From the NCBI RefSeq assembly GCF_004362245.1, contig NZ_SNWM01000002.1, positions 1,195,642 to 1,259,641 on the forward strand: a stretch of 64,000 nucleotides of DNA, read 5' to 3'. Below the pieces are notes generated by a model that saw nothing but the letters and a program-made list of their open reading frames with translations, was not told the origin of the DNA and made no database searches. This document shows, piece by piece, positions 21,389 through 28,824 of the stretch (position 1 is its first letter; the number at the start of each line of letters is the position of its first letter). The stretch is from Pedobacter duraquae. Lineage in GTDB: Bacteria > Bacteroidota > Bacteroidia > Sphingobacteriales > Sphingobacteriaceae. A program made the translations under genes and the position numbers.

Positions 21389-22596
21389 CCTTTCATAATC
21401 TGGTGGCCCATTTTATCTCTTTTAGTACGCAAATAAGTCTCGTTATGCACATTACTTTCTATTTCGATAGGAATGTTTTCAACCACTTCCAAACCGTAGC
21501 CAATAAGTCCGGCACGCTTTGTAGGATTGTTAGACATTAAACGCATTTTAGTTACGCCCTGTGCCCTGATAATTTGAGCACCTACGCCATAATCACGCTC
21601 ATCCCCTTTAAAACCTAATTTAATATTTGCCTCTACAGTATCAAAACCTGCATCCTGTAAGTTATAAGATCTTAACTTATTAACCAGTCCGATACCACGA
21701 CCTTCCTGGTTCATATACACTACGAGTCCTTTACCCTCTTTTTCAATCATTTTTAAAGCCTCATGCAACTGCGGACCACAATCGCATCGGCAGGAACCGA
21801 ATATATCCCCTGTAACGCAAGAACTATGTACACGAACCATCACAGGCTCGTCTGCAGTCCAGGTTCCTTTACTGATTGCTAAATGGGTAGCATTGTTATC
21901 CACCTGTGTATAGGCAGTCATTTTAAAATCGCCCCATTCTGTAGGCAGGTTGATCGTAACTTCGGGAACCACTAAACTTTCCTGCGCGAGTCTATATGCA
22001 ATAAGGTCTTTAATAGAAATAATTTTAAGCTTATGTTGCTCAGCAATTTTGATCAGATCAGGTAAGCGCGCCATTTCGCCATCATCTTTCATGATCTCTA
22101 CCAAAACTCCGGCTGGCTCCATTCCAGCAAGCCTAGCCAGATCAACTGTTGCCTCAGTGTGACCGGAGCGTCTGATAACCCCGCCGTCTTTAGCACGTAG
22201 CGGAAAAATATGTCCTGGTCTGCCTAATTCTGATGGATCAGTGTTTGGGTTTATGAGTGCTTGAATCGTTTTAGAACGGTCTGACGCAGAGATACCAGTC
22301 GTACAACCGTGTCCGATAAGGTCTACTGAGACTGTAAAATTAGTCTCGTACGCAGCGGTGTTTTTACCAACCATCAGTTCCAGGTTGAGCTCGTCACAAC
22401 GCTGTTCAGTCAGTGCTGCGCAAATCAGTCCGCGGCCATAAGTAGCCATAAAATTAATAACCTCTGGAGTAGCATTGGCGGCCGCTGTGAGGAAGTCACC
22501 TTCATTTTCCCTGTCCTCATCGTCAACAACGATCACAACTTTACCAGCTTTTATATCCTCAATAGCATCTGCTATTGTATTTAATTGAATATCCAT
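21385..22596 (-). CDS. ribBA: 3,4-dihydroxy-2-butanone-4-phosphate synthase / GTP cyclohydrolase II
   Basis: 403 aa from the ATG at 22596; an ATG six codons upstream (22614) is possible. The N-terminal RibB domain (about 1-200) has [11 protein letters not shown] and [14 protein letters not shown]; the C-terminal RibA domain (about 205-400) has the zinc motif [17 protein letters not shown] and [10 protein letters not shown]. Together these supply both precursors of riboflavin. The start at 22596 gives the usual [16 protein letters not shown]-terminus. It is separated by 108-126 bp from the upstream LptF/G gene and has its own promoter candidate with a leader hairpin. Confidence 0.96.
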   Translation of the reverse strand: MDIQLNTIADAIEDIKAGKVVIVVDDEDRENEGDFLTAAANATPEVINFMATYGRGLICAALTEQRCDELNLELMVGKNTAAYETNFTVSVDLIGHGCTTGISASDRSKTIQALINPNTDPSELGRPGHIFPLRAKDGGVIRRSGHTEATVDLARLAGMEPAGVLVEIMKDDGEMARLPDLIKIAEQHKLKIISIKDLIAYRLAQESLVVPEVTINLPTEWGDFKMTAYTQVDNNATHLAISKGTWTADEPVMVRVHSSCVTGDIFGSCRCDCGPQLHEALKMIEKEGKGLVVYMNQEGRGIGLVNKLRSYNLQDAGFDTVEANIKLGFKGDERDYGVGAQIIRAQGVTKMRLMSNNPTKRAGLIGYGLEVVENIPIEIESNVHNETYLRTKRDKMGHQIMKG

Positions 22597-22618
22597 TATA
22601 TAGTATTTAGCCATATCC

Positions 22619-22656
22619 CGCCTGCGGTTACAGGCGCAAATACTTGTACAAAGTTA
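22619..22656 (-). promoter_or_regulatory. ribBA promoter box and leader hairpin
   Basis: Minus strand TAACTTTG (22656-22649) is a perfect -7 box. Downstream, within the predicted leader, CGCCTG (22636-22631) pairs with CAGGCG (22624-22619) around a 6-nt loop, ending 5 nt before the first ATG (22614). It is far too short to be an FMN riboswitch and lacks that riboswitch's conserved segments. Confidence 0.45.
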
Positions 22657-22722
22657 CGATCTAAATGGCGATTTGTATACTAGAATTATCATGCGTAAGT
22701 AATCACTATAGCGAGACCGCAG

Positions 22723-24156
22723 TTACTTAGTCTGACGCTTAAAACGCTTGACAACATTCTGCATAATACCCTTATAGTAAGACAGATCGAATAACGCAGA
22801 GTCAACGGTAGCTTTGTAGGTAAGGAATACCGCCAATGGACTGAGGATGAGAATGGCAAGCCAGATGCCAAGTACAGGACTTACGTTACCTTGCACAGTT
22901 GATTTCTCTGCCACTGTAGAAATGATGTGGTAGATCAAAAAGAAAATGATGGCCATAACAACAGGTAGTCCCAGCCCCCCTTTACGGATAATTGCCCCTA
23001 ATGGCGCTCCAATAAAGAACAGCAGAATACAGGATGCTGCAAGGGTGAACTTTCGCTGATATTCAATTCTCACCCTGACAAGATTCTTCACTTTCTCATC
23101 GTGATCGGCGATGCGGATAAATACAGATTGTTGTATGGCTGTGGCGATATCCAATGCTGCCTGCGTCACCAATACACGCTGGTTACCAGGAATCGAATTC
23201 AATACAGAGCCCTTAATCACTTTCGCTGGAACTTTTAATTTAGTATAGCCTTTGGTAAAGTTGTTTTGTTTGAAGTAGCTACCCAAGCTCGTCTTCGCAA
23301 ATCGATCCACGCTATCGAGATCCCGGTGCAGAGAGTCTGTTTTTTTCTGCAGCCCTTTAAGATTGAGCATCTTGTCATTTGAGCTAAAGCTATTTTCGTC
23401 AGTCTTATTCATCTTAAAACTTGAGAAGTCCAGCTTTTCTTCGGTCTCTTTAAAACGCATCCGCGTGAATTCCTGACGCGGACTGGCATAGGAGTTTTTC
23501 CCTGGATTTTCCTGGTACCGAACTGCATCCTTCATCTTTAAAACGATAAAATTGCCATCGGGCGTTTTAGTCATCTCCCCTTCTTTAGCCATGATTACGT
23601 TGGCGATATCATTTGACGGGTTACGCTGGTAAATCATCAATCCGGCAAGTCGGCCATCATCCCACTTCTTTTCAACACGGATAGAATAACCAGGAACACT
23701 ATTGTTAAATACCCCTTCCTTGATCAGGAAAGAAAGCTTCTTATTACGGACATCGTAAAGCAGGGATCCATACTTCAGGTTAGCTTTTGGCAGCATGTAT
23801 TCTGAAAATAAAAACGAGCCGCCGGCAAGCAGCAAAATCACGACCAGCAATGGCATCATTGCCTTCTGTAGCGATACACCTGCAGACTTGATAGCTACGA
23901 GTTCATAGTTCTCCCCAAGTGTCCCGAATGTCATGATCGAGGACAATAGAACGGCCAATGGCAGCGCCATGGCAACGTTCGAGGCCGATGCATAGAACAT
24001 CAGCTCCAGGATGGTATACCATTCAAACCCCTTTCCAATCAAATCATCTACATATTTGAAGAGGAAGAACATAAGCAGAATAAACATTACAATAAAAAAT
24101 GTAACGATAAACGGCCTTACAAAAGCTTGAATTAAAAGTTTATGAATCTTTTTCAA
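22723..24156 (-). CDS. LptF/LptG family permease
   Basis: 477 aa. Three N-terminal membrane helices (about 12-38, 58-80 and 103-124), a large periplasmic domain, and three C-terminal helices (from about 370) match the YjgP/YjgQ family. These proteins form the membrane part of the LptB2FG exporter that extracts lipopolysaccharide from the inner membrane. FGTLGENYELVAIKSAGVSL near 75-94 is the conserved coupling segment. Whether it is F or G cannot be decided. The start is TTG at 24156 (MKKIHKLL), only four bases after a -7 box. It lies 30 nt after the START-like gene. Confidence 0.9.
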   Translation of the reverse strand: MKKIHKLLIQAFVRPFIVTFFIVMFILLMFFLFKYVDDLIGKGFEWYTILELMFYASASNVAMALPLAVLLSSIMTFGTLGENYELVAIKSAGVSLQKAMMPLLVVILLLAGGSFLFSEYMLPKANLKYGSLLYDVRNKKLSFLIKEGVFNNSVPGYSIRVEKKWDDGRLAGLMIYQRNPSNDIANVIMAKEGEMTKTPDGNFIVLKMKDAVRYQENPGKNSYASPRQEFTRMRFKETEEKLDFSSFKMNKTDENSFSSNDKMLNLKGLQKKTDSLHRDLDSVDRFAKTSLGSYFKQNNFTKGYTKLKVPAKVIKGSVLNSIPGNQRVLVTQAALDIATAIQQSVFIRIADHDEKVKNLVRVRIEYQRKFTLAASCILLFFIGAPLGAIIRKGGLGLPVVMAIIFFLIYHIISTVAEKSTVQGNVSPVLGIWLAILILSPLAVFLTYKATVDSALFDLSYYKGIMQNVVKRFKRQTK

Positions 24157-24160
24157 GATA

Positions 24161-24168
24161 CAAAGGTA
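24161..24168 (-). promoter_or_regulatory. -7 promoter box before the LptF/G gene
   Basis: Minus strand TACCTTTG, a perfect TAnnTTTG, ending four bases before the TTG start at 24156. It lies in the 30-bp gap to the START-like gene, so transcription could be internal as well as read-through. Confidence 0.45.
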
Positions 24169-24186
24169 AACATTGCTTATGAAATG

Positions 24187-24567
24187 TTAAGCACCAATTA
24201 CGCTGTGGAGATAGGTGATCTGGTTATCCCAGATTTGCGTACGCTCTTTAAGTGTTTCGTCGGTAGCGAAATCCGTAATCGACAGCGCAACATCATTCGT
24301 TAACTCATCCTGCACAATTTCCATTTCGAAATAGCAGTGTGGTTCATCGTCGATCCATTTAAATTTAACCATCTTATTCTCTTTTATGCTGAGTAATTTG
24401 GCCTTTTGTACTTCATCGTCCCATGTGAAAGTGTATACCTGATCACGGAATACTACGTCATCAGCAAACCATTGTGATAGTCCGTTTGGTTCACTTATAA
24501 AGCTAAACAAAATACGCGGCGAGGATCTCAATTCATATTCCAGGGTAAACTTCTTCTTTTCTGACAT
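24187..24567 (-). CDS. START-like (AHSA1/Bet v1 fold) domain protein
   Basis: 126 aa covering a single START-like domain: an opening KKKFTLEYELRSSPRILFSFI, then NGLSQWFADDV, the beta-strand FTWDD...KLLSIKENKMVKFKW, and a C-terminal helix. Bacteroidota carry this protein as a near-universal single gene of unknown ligand. Cytoplasmic, with no signal peptide. It precedes the LptF/G gene by 30 nt, so a lipid-related role is conceivable but only inferred from context. Confidence 0.85.
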   Translation of the reverse strand: MSEKKKFTLEYELRSSPRILFSFISEPNGLSQWFADDVVFRDQVYTFTWDDEVQKAKLLSIKENKMVKFKWIDDEPHCYFEMEIVQDELTNDVALSITDFATDETLKERTQIWDNQITYLHSVIGA

Positions 24568-24638
24568 CGCTGATTCGCTGATTTTGAGTTTATTTGACTA
24601 AATTTTTTTATTTATTTCTAAAGAAAAGTAAATTATTC

Positions 24639-24646
24639 TATATTTG
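24639..24646 (+). promoter_or_regulatory. -7 promoter box of the tRNA-Met gene
   Basis: TATATTTG, a perfect TAnnTTTG, with TTTC at 24615-24618 about 20 bases upstream as a likely -33 element. Transcription would begin about 20 nt before the tRNA. Confidence 0.7.
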
Positions 24647-24672
24647 CAACTCTTTAAAAAAAGAAGCCCTTC

Positions 24673-24746
24673 GGCGGGGTAGCTCAGATGGTTAGAGCGC
24701 AGGATTCATAACCCTGAGGTCGGCAGTTCGATCCTGCTCCCCGCTA
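24673..24746 (+). tRNA. tRNA-Met (anticodon CAT)
   Basis: 74-nt cloverleaf. Acceptor stem GGCGGGG/CCCCGCT (G1 opposite U72), D-arm GCTC/GAGC, anticodon loop TTCATAA, T-arm GGCAG-TTCGATC-CTGCT, discriminator A73; CCA is not encoded. The anticodon stem has an A31.C39 mismatch. It lacks the GGG/CCC stem of an initiator and is read as elongator Met; a tRNA-Ile2 with lysidine-modified CAT cannot be fully excluded. It is followed at once by a terminator. Confidence 0.95.
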
Positions 24747-24755
24747 CTTGAAAAT

Positions 24756-24791
24756 AAAGCCTTTAGCTACAAACAGCTAGAGGCTTTTTTT
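24756..24791 (+). terminator. Intrinsic terminator of tRNA-Met
   Basis: 13-bp stem with one G.U: AAAGCCTTTAGCT (24756-24768) with AGCTAGAGGCTTT (24775-24787), 6-nt loop, then a T run to 24791. Confidence 0.93.
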
Positions 24792-24858
24792 ATTCCAGCT
24801 CTTTTACTCGAGTAATACTCAAGTGAATTCCAATCCTTCCTTAGTAAATAACACCGCG

Positions 24859-24889
24859 TTTGAGAAGAAGACAAATTATGCTATATTTG
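24859..24889 (+). promoter_or_regulatory. Complete -33/-7 promoter without an obvious gene
   Basis: TTTG (24859-24862), 19 bases, then TATATTTG (24882-24889) is a perfect Bacteroidota promoter. Downstream on the plus strand there is only a 37-codon ORF (24906-25019) that runs antisense to a decayed minus-strand gene. It may be a relic or drive a short RNA. Confidence 0.5.
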
Positions 24890-24923
24890 GTTAAAACGCA
24901 CCAGAATGGAAGTTATATGCTTA

Positions 24924-25160
24924 TTAATTTTCCGTTCTTTTATAAATGGTAATCTCCGGAATATTAGCGGCAAACTCTTCGAGCTGTTTGACTTCATCAG
25001 CATTAAGACCTACTTTTAGACTGACCTTCCCCTGCTGCTATAATTTAACGATACCCAGACGTATCCACTGCCATTAACTTTGAATAGACCTATCCTTAGG
25101 AAAGAGTTATTACCTTGAAATTTATCCCCGTAATTCAGTGAAATTGATGCGGAGAATAGC
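24924..25160 (-). pseudogene. Decayed C-terminal remnant of an unidentified gene
   Basis: Reading the minus strand, 25160 to about 25030 gives a coding-like stretch (LNYGDKFQGNNSFLRIGLF, then VNGSGYVWVSLNYSS) that hits a stop. A shift of one frame near 25030 continues with VSLKVGLNADEVKQLEEF and ends NIPEITIYKRTEN-stop at 24924. No start codon or N-terminal part remains; the upstream border falls at the Fic operator region. The family is not recognised. The split frame and missing 5' end argue for a pseudogene. Confidence 0.5.
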
Positions 25161-25165
25161 GCCCT

Positions 25166-25213
25166 TAATCTCCGCACATCATGCGTATAATAATATTGAT
25201 CATGCGGAGATTA
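25166..25213. repeat. 11-bp inverted repeat overlapping the Fic promoter (putative operator)
   Basis: TAATCTCCGCA (25166-25176) and TGCGGAGATTA (25203-25213) form a perfect inverted repeat with a 26-bp spacer. A third related copy, ATGCGGAGA, is at 25148-25156. The right arm abuts the -7-like box TATATTTA (25219-25226), 24 bp before the Fic start. This fits an autoregulatory operator, perhaps bound by the winged-helix end of the Fic protein; that link is inference. Confidence 0.6.
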
Positions 25214-25249
25214 TATGTTATATTTACCGCATAACCTGCCGAGAATATC

Positions 25250-26352
25250 ATGTTCATCCATCAATACAAAGCTTGGCCAAACTTAACTTGGGAAGAGAAA
25301 GCTCTTTCTAAAATGCTTGCAAACGCGCGGCATAAACAGGGTCGTCTATTAGGCAAAATGGAGGGTCTTGGTTTTAGTTTAAAAGAAGAAGCGACCTTAT
25401 ATACTTTAACGCAAGATGTTTTGAAGTCGAGCGAGATCGAAGGCGAAATCTTAAATCCAGACCAGGTACGTTCATCCATTGCAAGGCGCTTAGGAAGGAA
25501 GTCGCAGGGCTAGTGCCTTCAGACCAAAATGTCGATGGCGTTGTCGAAATGATGTTGGATGCTACTCAACAATATACTATAGCGCTAAATGACGAACGTC
25601 TATTTGGGTGGCATGCCTCGCTGTTCCCAACCGGCAGAAGCGGCATGTATAAAATCGTCTTTGGCGACTGGCGTAATAATAGGAAAGATGACCCTATGCA
25701 GGTTGTGTCCGGTGCTATGGGACGTGAACTAGTCCATTATCAGGCACCGGATTCTGAAATTCTGAATAATGAGATGGCTCAATTTATAAACTGGTTCAAT
25801 GCCATAATGGACATTGACCCGGTGTTAAAGGCCGGATTAGCACATTTGTGGTTTGTGACGATTCACCCATTTGATGATGGGAATGGCCGTATCGCCAGGG
25901 CAATTACAGACATGCAGCTTGCTCGAGCAGATGAAAGTGCCCAACGTTTTTATAGCATGTCCACTCAAATAAGGCTGGAACGAAACGCCTACTATGAAAT
26001 GCTGGAGAGAACACAAAAAGGCAGCCTTGATGTAACGGAATGGCTAGAGTGGTTTCTTTCCTGTTATGACAGAGCTTTGTCAAATACAGATCAAACGCTA
26101 TCAACGGTAATGCAAAAAGCTAACTTTTGGGAAAGTCCTGCCACTGAAAATATCAATAACAGGCAAAAGTTGATGCTTAATAAGCTTTTGGATGGGTTTG
26201 ATGGAAAACTTAGTTCCTCGAAATGGGCTAAAATAACAAAATGTTCTCAAGACACTGCTGGGCGCGATATTACAGATTTAATCGAGCGAGGCTTGCTGAT
26301 AAAAGAAGAGGCTGGGGGTAGAAGCACAAGTTATGTTCTTGTAAAGGGCTAA
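25250..26352 (+). pseudogene. Fic family protein (DUF4172-Fic-wHTH), frameshifted
   Basis: The full protein would be about 368 aa. The first frame (25250-25513, 87 aa) encodes the DUF4172-like N-terminus with the Fic inhibitory-helix motif SSEIEG at 60-65. It derails after RSSIARRLG. The second frame resumes at 25498 with EVAGLVPSDQNVDGVVEMM, exactly what family members show next, so one base is missing at about 25496-25497 (ggaa_ggaagtc). The Fic core HPFDDGNGRIAR and a C-terminal winged helix (SSSKWAKITKCSQDTAGRD) are intact in the second frame. Intact relatives transfer AMP to target proteins. It may be a true mutation or a sequencing error. Confidence 0.85.
25513..26352 (+). CDS. Catalytic Fic half, possibly still translated
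   Basis: 279 aa open frame starting with GTG at 25513; the start overlaps the stop of the first fragment as TAGTG, which permits coupled re-initiation. It contains the whole Fic catalytic core (catalytic His118 in HPFDDGNGR) and the C-terminal winged-helix DNA-binding domain (about 215-275), but lacks the inhibitory helix, which is in the upstream fragment. If made, it would resemble a class-I Fic toxin with a separate antitoxin-like peptide (87 aa). Translation is unproven. Confidence 0.45.
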   Translation: MPSDQNVDGVVEMMLDATQQYTIALNDERLFGWHASLFPTGRSGMYKIVFGDWRNNRKDDPMQVVSGAMGRELVHYQAPDSEILNNEMAQFINWFNAIMDIDPVLKAGLAHLWFVTIHPFDDGNGRIARAITDMQLARADESAQRFYSMSTQIRLERNAYYEMLERTQKGSLDVTEWLEWFLSCYDRALSNTDQTLSTVMQKANFWESPATENINNRQKLMLNKLLDGFDGKLSSSKWAKITKCSQDTAGRDITDLIERGLLIKEEAGGRSTSYVLVKG

Positions 26353-26389
26353 CTTCATGATGACTAATCTGGGTAGATCAAACGTCTTA

Positions 26390-27253
26390 TCATTTTAAAT
26401 ACTCGTTAAGCAATATCGCCGTAGCCTGAGGTGTTTTGTTGCTATCATTTACCGATCCCATTTCACCAAAAAATTGGCCATGCACACCAGGTAAAACTAT
26501 CAGCTTAGACCCCTGTATTAGCCGTGACATGGCAACAGTATGTTCGATCGTTATCACGTCCTTATCAGCAACCATAAAAAGTGCTGGGACTTTGATATTA
26601 CCGATAACATCATCACTGATATCTTTAAAATCAATCATGCGCTGTTTGTCTTTGTTAAACATGTTTAGCAGACCGGCCGGATTTGGTGTTACATTTAGAT
26701 AAGCGTCTTTAAGTGGCTGCGGCATACTTTCAAAGGTGGCTGTCTTCATAAAATCGAAAAAGCCGGGCATAAAGCCATCACGTTTATAAGCACCTGAGAT
26801 GACCACCATTTTATTGATGAGCTTTGGATGTCTAATAGCTATTTGCAAGGTTGTGGTACCACCGTTACTAAATCCTATAATATTAGCCTTAGCTACTTTT
26901 AAATAATTGAGCAATGCCGCCACATCATCCGCATCCTGTTCAAACGATTCGGGGGCGTTACGGTCGCTGGTTCGGCCATGTGCCTGCAACTCTACCGCTA
27001 TAATTTGATGATCAGCGGCAAGTAACGGGAGTAAAACGCCGAAAGAGGTTTGTATGGTGGAGCCGCCACCGTGGATCAGGACTAATGGTATACTGCCCTT
27101 GCCATGAATCTCATAATACATAGTAATACCATTAATTGCGGCGGTTCCTGTTATTGTTAATATTTTCACTTTATCTTTTGGTTTTTGCGCGAAGGCCTGC
27201 CCCATGATTAATAACATGAGAAACGCAGGCAATATGCGGAGGTTGAAGGTCAT
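26390..27253 (-). CDS. Secreted alpha/beta hydrolase
   Basis: 287 aa from the ATG at 27253 (a GTG two codons earlier is possible). The signal peptide LPAFLMLLIMGQAFAQ is cleaved near residue 23. The hydrolase fold shows the oxyanion motif LIHGGGS (about 59-65), nucleophile elbow GFSNGG (Ser129), a distal Asp in FMVADKD and His in LPGVHGQF. The substrate is unknown; esterase or lactonase activity is likely. It is divergent from the Crp/Fnr gene across 94 bp and may be part of its regulon. Confidence 0.85.
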   Translation of the reverse strand: MTFNLRILPAFLMLLIMGQAFAQKPKDKVKILTITGTAAINGITMYYEIHGKGSIPLVLIHGGGSTIQTSFGVLLPLLAADHQIIAVELQAHGRTSDRNAPESFEQDADDVAALLNYLKVAKANIIGFSNGGTTTLQIAIRHPKLINKMVVISGAYKRDGFMPGFFDFMKTATFESMPQPLKDAYLNVTPNPAGLLNMFNKDKQRMIDFKDISDDVIGNIKVPALFMVADKDVITIEHTVAMSRLIQGSKLIVLPGVHGQFFGEMGSVNDSNKTPQATAILLNEYLK

Positions 27254-27314
27254 TATCACTTATAAGTTAGGCATAAGTTCGAATAATAAGCGACAGAAAA
27301 CAAGTTGAAAGTTT

Positions 27315-27322
27315 TATTTTTG
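27315..27322 (+). promoter_or_regulatory. -7 promoter box of the first Crp/Fnr gene
   Basis: TATTTTTG, a perfect TAnnTTTG, about 25 nt upstream of the ATG at 27348. No clear -33 box. Confidence 0.45.
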
Positions 27323-27347
27323 AAGATTCTCCTCAAGAACTCTAAAC

Positions 27348-27935
27348 ATGCATAATTTTGAAGCGCTGTTCGATTACGTTCAAAGACTTTCCGGCAAAAC
27401 GCTTTCGGCGGATGATAAGCATATAATTACCGCACATTTCAAACCTAAAAAAATAAGGAAGCGACAATACTTTTTACAGGAGGGCGATGTATGTAAATAC
27501 ACTGGATTCATTGTAAAAGGGGCTGCAAAGACATTTACAGTGGATGAAAAAGGACATGAGCATATATTAAAATTAAGCATTGAAGACTGGTGGTTAGCCG
27601 ATTTTGAAAGTTTTTACACATTAACACCGAGCCGCTTTAACATAGAAGCACTGGAGGATATGGAAATCCTACAAATAACCCATGCCCTTGTAGAAGAATT
27701 TATTAAGCCTATTCCTGCTTTTTCAGCGATGCAGAATGTGCTCAGTCAAAACAACACTATTGCTGCCCAAAAAAGAATGCAGTCGTCCATCAGCCAGACT
27801 GGCGAAGAACGATTTCAAGAACTCATTAACCATTATCCTCACTTTATACAGCGCTTCCCGCAAAATTTAATTGCCTCCTACCTGGGCTTAACCCCGGAAA
27901 CTCTAAGCCGGATCAGGAAAAACTCCTCAAAATAG
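27348..27935 (+). CDS. Crp/Fnr family transcriptional regulator (first)
   Basis: 195 aa. The cyclic-nucleotide-binding-like beta roll (about 25-115) contains RQYFLQEGDVCKYTGFIVKGAAKTF but lacks the PxxGxxxRA phosphate cassette, and no Fnr cysteines are seen, so the ligand is not cAMP in the usual way. The C-terminal helix-turn-helix (about 165-192) reads NLIASYLGLTPETLSRIRKN. Such regulators are abundant in Bacteroidota and commonly sit beside one oxidoreductase or hydrolase. The SDR gene follows 92 bp downstream with an Fnr-box-like palindrome in between. Confidence 0.87.
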   Translation: MHNFEALFDYVQRLSGKTLSADDKHIITAHFKPKKIRKRQYFLQEGDVCKYTGFIVKGAAKTFTVDEKGHEHILKLSIEDWWLADFESFYTLTPSRFNIEALEDMEILQITHALVEEFIKPIPAFSAMQNVLSQNNTIAAQKRMQSSISQTGEERFQELINHYPHFIQRFPQNLIASYLGLTPETLSRIRKNSSK

Positions 27936-27936
27936 A

Positions 27937-27950
27937 TTGATCTTTGTCAA
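27937..27950. promoter_or_regulatory. Fnr/Crp-like palindrome between regulator and SDR gene
   Basis: TTGAT-CTTT-GTCAA matches the Fnr box layout TTGAT-N4-ATCAA with one mismatch. It begins just after the regulator stop. A weak -7 box, CATCTTTG (27996-28003), would put its centre about 64 bp upstream of the SDR transcript start, close to a class-I activator position. Confidence 0.55.
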
Positions 27951-28027
27951 GCCTATTTCATGACTTTTGATAAGATGCAGCTCGCCGCGCTGGTGCATCT
28001 TTGAACTATTATTAAATACTAAAGATC

Positions 28028-28780
28028 ATGAGTAAATTAAAAAACAAAGTAGTCGTGATTACAGGCGGCAATAGCGGTATTGGATTTGGGATTGCCGAAG
28101 CATTTAAAAGCGAAGGTGCTTCCGGAACTATTGTAGGCAGAAATCATCAAACTTTAGGACATGCTGCGGCTCAGCTAGGTGATAATTTTATAGCCATCAA
28201 TGCTGATGTAACTAACCTTACCGATTTAGAAAGAGTTTTTAAGGATACAGCCGAAAAGTTTGGTAAAATAGATGTACTGGTAGCTAATGCCGGTGCAGGG
28301 ACAACCGGAACAGTGGCAGATGTTACTGAGGCCGACTACAACAAGACCATGGACCTTAATCTGAAAAGCGTTTATTTTACGGTGCAAAAAGCGCTACCGT
28401 ATATGAATGATGGCGGATCTATAATTCTTATTGGATCAAATGCCGCACATCGGGCATACCCATCATTTGGGCTGTACGGCGCCGCAAAAGCTGCAGTAAT
28501 CTTTTTCGCAAAAAGCTTTTCAAACGACTTGCTGGAAAGAAAAATCAGAGTAAACGTAATCACACCGGGTACTACCGATACACCTGCATTTGATAAGTTC
28601 GTTCCCGCAGCACAAATCGATGCTATGAAAACTCAGTTTGCAAGCGTAATGCCGATAGGCAGGATCGGACAACCATCAGACATTGGCAAAACAGCGGTTT
28701 TTCTTGCTTCCGAAGATTCTTCGTTCCTGCTTGGCGCTGAACTTCTTGTTGATGGTGGCATGACTTACTTAGCTAAGTAA
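28028..28780 (+). CDS. Short-chain dehydrogenase/reductase
   Basis: 250 aa classical SDR. The Rossmann motif TGGNSGIG is at 12-19, NAG at about 88, catalytic Ser137 in LIGSNAAH, and YxxxK as Tyr150/Lys154 (YGAAK). The C-terminal LLGAELLVDGGM is typical. It reduces or oxidises a small carbonyl/alcohol with NAD(P)H in the cytoplasm; the substrate is unknown. It is probably controlled by the upstream Crp/Fnr protein through the palindrome at 27937. A long hairpin follows the stop. Confidence 0.92.
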   Translation: MSKLKNKVVVITGGNSGIGFGIAEAFKSEGASGTIVGRNHQTLGHAAAQLGDNFIAINADVTNLTDLERVFKDTAEKFGKIDVLVANAGAGTTGTVADVTEADYNKTMDLNLKSVYFTVQKALPYMNDGGSIILIGSNAAHRAYPSFGLYGAAKAAVIFFAKSFSNDLLERKIRVNVITPGTTDTPAFDKFVPAAQIDAMKTQFASVMPIGRIGQPSDIGKTAVFLASEDSSFLLGAELLVDGGMTYLAK

Positions 28781-28786
28781 TTCTAT

Positions 28787-28824
28787 TATTCACTGGCACG
28801 GGACCAGCCTCGTGCCAGTGAATA
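28787..28824 (+). terminator. Long perfect hairpin after the SDR gene
   Basis: A 14-bp perfect inverted repeat (TATTCACTGGCACG at 28787-28800 and its complement at 28811-28824) with a 10-nt loop. No T tract follows on the plus strand, so it may act as an RNA 3' stabiliser or a factor-assisted terminator rather than a classical one. Confidence 0.6.

Noticed and set aside
22619..22656. FMN riboswitch before ribBA
   Set aside because: The leader is under 50 nt and lacks the multi-stem FMN aptamer and its conserved segments.
24906..25019. 37-codon ORF after the orphan promoter
   Set aside because: It overlaps antisense a decayed gene whose reading frame explains the open stretch; reported only as context of the promoter.
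24747..26352. Integrated mobile element at the tRNA-Met gene
   Set aside because: No integrase, transposase or repeat of the tRNA 3' end was found; only decay and a frameshift are visible.
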